DNA from: Anaerolineales bacterium
GTDB taxonomy: Bacteria; Chloroflexota; Anaerolineae; 4572-78; NAK82
Assembly: GCA_020343875.1 (NCBI GenBank)
Contig: CP070811.1
Location: 3,781,229 to 3,845,228 of the forward strand
Direction: 5' to 3'
Length of the DNA: 64,000 nucleotides
Shown here: in pieces, positions 59,827-64,000 of the stretch
Position numbering within the stretch: the stretch's first letter is position 1
Layout of the letters: each line of letters opens with the position of its first letter
The notes under the pieces: generated by a model
Told to the model about the DNA's origin: nothing
The model's input: the letters and a program-made list of their open reading frames with translations, nothing else
Databases searched by the model: none
Position numbers and translations under genes: made by a program

Positions 59827-61227
59827 TTAATTCTGAGTCTCTTCGATCTGGCGGCAGAGATCCTCTAGCAACGTCACTGGCGCCTTGCCTAGGGTAAAGA
59901 TTTGATCCCAGGCGACGTCGGTCAGGCGCCTGGCATCTGCCATGTTGGCGAAGATCTCAGCTGTCACTGAGTAGCCCTTGACGTGACCGTCCGCAAAGGC
60001 GGCGATGTCAATATCCTGGGCCTTTCTAGGGAACTCCTGGCGGATGAAACCTGCCCACTCCTCCACGAGGCTAAGACGCGCTGGCTGGAGGAAACTGGCC
60101 TGGGCAAGGGCACGGCCGTAATCTTTGCTGATCAAGAACTTCACCAGTTCCCAGGCAGCGTCCGGGTGCTTAGTACCGGCGTAGATGCCGAAGGCGTCTG
60201 TCGTAGCCAGAGTCACTTGGCGCACGGGACCGGCTGGGAATGGGGAAATTCCTATCCGAAAGTTGGCATTGGCCAGCATGTCCCTGAGTGCCCACGAACC
60301 ATCTTCCACCATTGCCAACCGGCTGGAGGTAAATGCCTGGCGTGTGGTCATGTTTTGCACATCCAGATTGGTGGCCATCACTTTATCATCCCACATACGA
60401 GCTCGAAGCCACTCCATGGCCGCCATCGATTCAGACTCTGCCATGAGACAATGGGTGGAATCAGTGGGATCTACCAGGTGACCACCCCAACCGTTGACGT
60501 GTACCTGGACGCGGTCCCAGGTGACGTCCAACATCCCCCCCCACAGACTTGAGGCTGCCGGCGGCCTTGAGGCTACCGGCACATTGGTGTCCTTGTAGGT
60601 AAGGCGCTTCATCGCAGCCAGGTAGTCGTCGTGGTTCCAGCTACCCTCGGGGTAGTCGACGCCAAATTCGTCAAACAGGTCCTTGTTGTAATAAAGAGCC
60701 AGAGCGCCGTGGTACTTAGGCAAGCCAAACTGTCGCCCGTCCTTGGTGAACAAGACCTTATATTGAGCTGTGTCCCAGTCATCAATAGTAATTTGATCCA
60801 GATCAGCCTCGACGTATGGGCGCAGGTCAAGAGTATATCCCATCTGTGCCCAGGTGGGAAAGTGGGTGCAGCAACCTTGGAAGACGTCTGGGGCGGTGCC
60901 GGCTTGCATATCCGCCAGCATCTGTTCCGCAAAATTCTCTCTTGGATCGGGTGTGAAGAAGACCCTGATGTTGGGATGGCTGGCATGGAATTGCTCTAGC
61001 ATTTGTTGGGCCATAGGCAGATGCGCCGGCCAGTCCTGGTAGACAAGTTGCACCGTATCTTCGCTTGGGGGAGGGGGGTGCATGCGGGGCAAGGCGCAGG
61101 CGCTCAGGACGGAACCAGCGGTTGCCATACCCGCCAGCTGCAGAAACTTGCGACGTGAGAGTACAGGTGAGACAGCGTGAACCGATACCTGGGCCTCTGG
61201 CTTGTAATTCGGCACGCTCTTCGGCAT
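59827..61227 (-). CDS. Tat-exported extracellular solute-binding lipoprotein (sugar family)
   Basis: A 466-residue family 1 binding protein. The twin-arginine signal SRRKFLQLAGMATAGSVLSAC (residues 27-47) has a lipobox Cys. The mature part shows TAPDVFQGC, GLPKYHGALALYYNKDLFDEFGVDYP and FPAGPVRQVTLATTDAFGIYAGTKHPDAAWELVKFL, typical of sugar-binding ABC proteins. No permease or ATPase gene for it is nearby; it sits at the head of the kinase operon and may present ligand to the kinase sensor. ATG 61227 follows GAGGAGAAGAT; a longer frame from 61389 lacks an SD. Confidence 0.9.
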   Translation of the reverse strand: MPKSVPNYKPEAQVSVHAVSPVLSRRKFLQLAGMATAGSVLSACALPRMHPPPPSEDTVQLVYQDWPAHLPMAQQMLEQFHASHPNIRVFFTPDPRENFAEQMLADMQAGTAPDVFQGCCTHFPTWAQMGYTLDLRPYVEADLDQITIDDWDTAQYKVLFTKDGRQFGLPKYHGALALYYNKDLFDEFGVDYPEGSWNHDDYLAAMKRLTYKDTNVPVASRPPAASSLWGGMLDVTWDRVQVHVNGWGGHLVDPTDSTHCLMAESESMAAMEWLRARMWDDKVMATNLDVQNMTTRQAFTSSRLAMVEDGSWALRDMLANANFRIGISPFPAGPVRQVTLATTDAFGIYAGTKHPDAAWELVKFLISKDYGRALAQASFLQPARLSLVEEWAGFIRQEFPRKAQDIDIAAFADGHVKGYSVTAEIFANMADARRLTDVAWDQIFTLGKAPVTLLEDLCRQIEETQN

Positions 61228-61360
61228 ATCTTCTCCTCTAAGAATGGTGGCTATGTTGGTCGTTAGTCCAGAAAGCCCTGATTGCTCTTCTGCCCCAGTT
61301 AGGGTGTCCTTCTTTGGGGTGGTGTCTTGTGTGGGAGCAAAGGGCAATGATCTGATCAGA

Positions 61361-61389
61361 AGTATACATCGATTCGGCTGTGAAAACAA
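61361..61389 (-). promoter_or_regulatory. Promoter of the binding protein-kinase-regulator operon
   Basis: Minus strand TTGTTT (61389-61384), 17-base spacer, TATACT (61366-61361). Leader about 125 bases. Lacks the cassette's palindrome and hairpin. Confidence 0.7.
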
Positions 61390-61440
61390 TGAGGGTTAAG
61401 CGTGACCATCCTGCGAGGATTTTGGCTCCGAGATCACCTG

Positions 61441-61857
61441 CTAATGTGCTGGTTTACCGGGCGCCTCCTCACCTGGAGGTGGACCAACACCCGCCGCTGC
61501 CAGCGCAGCTCGCACTCGGTCCACCACTTCCACTGGTTTCAGGTTGTCAGTTGGCAGATACAGGTCGCAGTGGGCGCGGGCATGAGCCAGGCGGGCATTC
61601 AGTACGTCAAGGCGCTCCTGCCCCCAGTCAATCACCCGCCGCCGGGCAATGGTCTCTAGCCGCGCGTCCAGGTAGACCAGGAAGTCAGGCCTGGACATAC
61701 GCCGCCACATATCGGGCACATAAGAGTGATCCTGTGCGCAGGAACGAGCGTTGTAACCCAAGTCTAGCAGCCGCCTGGTCAGCTCGGTCTTGCCGGCTGC
61801 ATCGGGTCCAACCACGACTACGCGTGGCGATTCGTCAATCTTCGGCCTATTGCTCAT
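61441..61857 (-). CDS. P-loop NTPase (small kinase-like)
   Basis: A 138-residue protein with Walker A GPDAAGKTELTRRLLD (near residue 16-24). The rest includes DFLVYLDARLETIARRR and a basic-acidic helix before a C-terminal helix, consistent with a small P-loop kinase or regulator. ATG 61857 is chosen because the longer frame (61935) would overlap the phosphatase gene by 59 bases; no good SD is seen. Last gene of the CCA-PP2C-P-loop unit. Not assigned further. Confidence 0.72.
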   Translation of the reverse strand: MSNRPKIDESPRVVVVGPDAAGKTELTRRLLDLGYNARSCAQDHSYVPDMWRRMSRPDFLVYLDARLETIARRRVIDWGQERLDVLNARLAHARAHCDLYLPTDNLKPVEVVDRVRAALAAAGVGPPPGEEAPGKPAH

Positions 61858-61876
61858 GGGGTCGGTAACCGGCAGT

Positions 61877-62608
61877 TCATGACAGTGGAAATGTGACCGA
61901 CATACGGCGCACGTTTGCCGCCGAGAGTGCGGCAAATGTATCGTCAGGGCTACATGCGCGCACAGTCAATACCAACACGGTGATATCATCACTCGCCCTG
62001 CCCTCATCAAGTTGCAGCGCCTGGGTGAGTAATTGATCAGCGATAGCTTGAGCATCGCAGCCTCCCGTGTCGCACAAGGACTGGACGGTGGCAGGTATGT
62101 CCAGGGCCTGGCCAGTCCGCTTTCCGGCGTCCAGCAGCCCGTCTGTAAAGAGCACCACCGTAGTAGCCGCCTGCAAGGGCAGCTCGACCACCAGGGGCTT
62201 GGTACCACGATACACCCCCACCGGGCGAGACGGTTCGTCAAAGATACGCAACCCCTCGTCGGTGACAATCAGAATGGGGCAGTGGCTATTGCGGGAAAGC
62301 ACAATGGTACGACTTACCAAGTCAACCGAAAGCACGTTGAGAGTGGCCAGCACTTTTCCACCCCGATGGGTGTATAGATAATCGTGGGCAGCGCGGGCGG
62401 CCGCGCCGTCCCGCACTCCCTCGGCGAGCAGCGAAATGGCCTTGCGGGCAACCAGATTTGAGATTGCCTTAGCCGAGCGGCCTGATCGCTGGCCGTCTAC
62501 CAACACAAAGCTGAGCCCGCCGTGCGGGCGCTCGATCATCTCGACGGTATCGCCGCTCTCGCCGGTGGCGTATTTGGCGACCTTGGCCACGGCAACTTGA
62601 ACCTCCAC
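61877..62608 (-). CDS. SpoIIE/RsbX-type PP2C phosphatase
   Basis: A 243-residue stand-alone PP2C-like phosphatase. Key blocks are FVLVDGQRSGRSAKAIS, LSRNSHCPIL, VVLFTDGLLDAGKR and ASDDITVLVL, which carry the metal-binding Asp residues. GTG 62608 follows AAGGAGG. It lacks a sensor domain. It may act on a STAS protein or on another phosphoprotein; the STAS gene in this window lies 29 kb away. P-loop gene downstream starts 19 bases after. Confidence 0.86.
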   Translation of the reverse strand: MEVQVAVAKVAKYATGESGDTVEMIERPHGGLSFVLVDGQRSGRSAKAISNLVARKAISLLAEGVRDGAAARAAHDYLYTHRGGKVLATLNVLSVDLVSRTIVLSRNSHCPILIVTDEGLRIFDEPSRPVGVYRGTKPLVVELPLQAATTVVLFTDGLLDAGKRTGQALDIPATVQSLCDTGGCDAQAIADQLLTQALQLDEGRASDDITVLVLTVRACSPDDTFAALSAANVRRMSVTFPLS

Positions 62609-62659
62609 AGAGCCTCCTTTGGAGAGTAGATAAATCAGCCAGTGTGTGACTCGCAGACC

Positions 62660-64000
62660 CTAGCTGTCAAATCTCCAGTCTTTAATCTTACGCTTTACCC
62701 ACACCTCTGCCTGTTGGCGGCTTGTTACCTGCCCGACTGCTTGAGCTTCCCGCAATGCGGTTAGCAGGTGCCCGACCCCCGGCCCTTCCGACAGTCCAAA
62801 TTGTTGAATAAGGTCATGGCCGTTGAGCAAGGGGGGAGGCGCGACAACGCTCTGCTGGCGGTAGAAATAGGCATCCAGCAACGATCTGACCACCTCCAGC
62901 AAGGCCAAGTACTCCTGAGCGCTTTTTGGAGACTGGTTGTTGCCGGTATCCAGGCCGCCAGTGCCCCAGTGGTCGGCCAGTGATAACAAGGCTATATCCA
63001 CACCGCTGTTGCCTGTATCGCGAAAGAAGCGATGGATGGCTCGCTGACTGGCCAGCCCTTGCCATGCCAGTTGTAGCGGGCGCAGGTGATGCCTGACGAT
63101 GGTTTCTACCAGGCATGCCTCATCCCCGGCGAAGCGCAGCCGGCGCATTACATCGGCGGCCATTGCTGCGCCAACGCGTTCGTGATCGATGAAGCGCACC
63201 CGGTCATGCTCTGGGTATGCTGGCCTGTCCCCACCCGCGGGCCTGCCCCTTTCGGTGGTAAATGTCTGCCGCTTGCCTATATCGTGCAGCAGCGTGGCCA
63301 GCGTCAATAGCAGCCGGCGGCTGCGCCCTCCGGCAACCCTGTTTACCAGATGATCTGCTACCGTGTCGGGGAAAGGCACGTCAGGATGGGGCAGATCGCC
63401 CCTGAGAGGCAGCAGGGTCTCCAGGGCGGCCAGTGTGTGCAGGGTGTGCTCGTACGCGTCCCAGCGGTGACGGCCGGTTTGGGGTAGCCCTTTGAGCGCT
63501 GTCACTTCTGGCAGAATCTCGGCCAACAGATCCAGCCTGTGTAAATCCCGCAATGAGTCGGCCACGGCTGGCAGGGAGATAATCTTGACCAACTCGTCGC
63601 GCACCCGCTCAGCGGATACTTGCTGGCTAAGGCCATGGGCGGCGGCTCGGATAAGCGTTTGGGTGTGGGGTTCGATCTCGAAGCCCAACTTGACCGCCAG
63701 GCGGACAGCACGCAACCCACGCACAGGATCGTTGTCAAGGGCTTGGTCAGAGACGGCGCGCAGTTGCCCTGCGTTGAGATCTGCCTGGCCTCCGTGGGGG
63801 TCGATTAGATCGAAAGGGGCACGGGTCATCTCCATAGCCATAGCGTTGACGGTGAAATCGCGGCCTGCCAGGTCGGTCGCCAGGTCCGGCCCCTGGAACC
63901 GGGCTATGTCTATAACCCGACTCTCTGCTTGATTGTCACTCACCACGATCCTGCCCACACCCCGTTCGGCGTCGAGGGGGAAGAAGGCTGCGCCCAACGT
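62660..64000 (-). CDS. CCA tRNA nucleotidyltransferase/poly(A) polymerase family, N-terminus outside window
   Basis: At least 445 residues of the enzyme that builds or repairs the CCA end of tRNAs. Present: RDFTVNAMAM and DLIDPHGGQADL (catalytic-head blocks), DPVRGLRAVRLAVKLGF (RNA-binding), then an HD domain (LLTLATLLHDIGKRQTF, VRHHLRPLQL) for phosphodiesterase activity and a C-terminal tail. The gene runs beyond the window, so the GS-x-AR(E)DxDD catalytic start is not seen. The two tRNA genes in this window lack encoded CCA, consistent with need for this enzyme. Confidence 0.9.
   Translation of the reverse strand, partial: TLGAAFFPLDAERGVGRIVVSDNQAESRVIDIARFQGPDLATDLAGRDFTVNAMAMEMTRAPFDLIDPHGGQADLNAGQLRAVSDQALDNDPVRGLRAVRLAVKLGFEIEPHTQTLIRAAAHGLSQQVSAERVRDELVKIISLPAVADSLRDLHRLDLLAEILPEVTALKGLPQTGRHRWDAYEHTLHTLAALETLLPLRGDLPHPDVPFPDTVADHLVNRVAGGRSRRLLLTLATLLHDIGKRQTFTTERGRPAGGDRPAYPEHDRVRFIDHERVGAAMAADVMRRLRFAGDEACLVETIVRHHLRPLQLAWQGLASQRAIHRFFRDTGNSGVDIALLSLADHWGTGGLDTGNNQSPKSAQEYLALLEVVRSLLDAYFYRQQSVVAPPPLLNGHDLIQQFGLSEGPGVGHLLTALREAQAVGQVTSRQQAEVWVKRKIKDWRFDS

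Overview
The window looks like a bacterial chromosome segment from a rod-shaped, heterotrophic organism. I infer Chloroflexota (Anaerolineae-like) from the style of several proteins: an amino-acid binding protein with a LysM-like N-terminus, DUF4870 membrane proteins, a PA14/PKD/SH3 surface protein, a GAF-rich NarL-type sensor kinase and an mreBCD cluster. There is no rRNA gene, so this placement is an inference. No IS element, phage gene or CRISPR array was seen.

Layout. 1-6.3 kb (+): tail of an FGE-sulfatase-domain protein, then a complete branched-chain amino acid ABC transporter (livK-H-M-G-F). 6.4-11 kb (+): an aminotransferase, thiolase and class III CoA-transferase cluster. 11-12.7 kb (-): an ArsR-type repressor and a DUF318/ArsP-type permease carrying the same 16-bp operator. 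12.7-17.1 kb: small zinc-ribbon and DUF4870 proteins, a NIF3-like protein, a CorC/HlyC-like CBS protein, and divergent tRNA-Lys and tRNA-Gly genes. 17.2-20 kb (-): alpha/beta hydrolase, HpaI-type aldolase and SDR dehydrogenase. 20.2-24.7 kb (+): a cobalamin riboswitch with its terminator, then an ECF-type vitamin transporter (T, fused A-A', S) with a damaged surface-protein gene. 24.7-29.5 kb (-): Rrf2 regulator, a rifampin-phosphotransferase-like enzyme and a class III aminotransferase. 29.6-32.5 kb: a HypE/PurM-like protein behind an unusual leader, FmdB-like zinc ribbon, and truD. 32.5-36 kb (-): STAS and anti-sigma-type ATPase genes following mreB-mreC-mreD.

36.4-61.4 kb (-) is the most interesting part: about 25 kb, all on one strand. 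At its head is an operon of a lone Tat-exported sugar-type binding protein, a dCache-HAMP-3xGAF histidine kinase, a receiver-LuxR-PP2C fusion and a plain NarL-type response regulator. Below it are four transcription units: the PKD/PA14 surface protein; small proteins + receiver + adhesin-like lipoprotein + DUF4870 + NatAB-type ABC exporter; a small membrane protein + DUF1624 + CMD-domain protein; and a MacAB/Lol-type exporter + beta-propeller protein. Each unit begins with a copy of the same 123-125 bp cassette: a 16-bp TACnACA-2-TGTnGTA palindrome, a GGACCGC-type hairpin (terminator), and an ATGACA-17-TATA(C/T)T promoter. The palindrome has the 7-2-7 form bound by NarL-family regulators, so I propose that the adjacent kinase and regulators control these four operons as an envelope or surface response regulon. 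This is inferred from sequence, not demonstrated.

61.4-64 kb (-): a P-loop protein, a second SpoIIE-type phosphatase and the 3' part of a CCA-adding enzyme gene that runs off the window.
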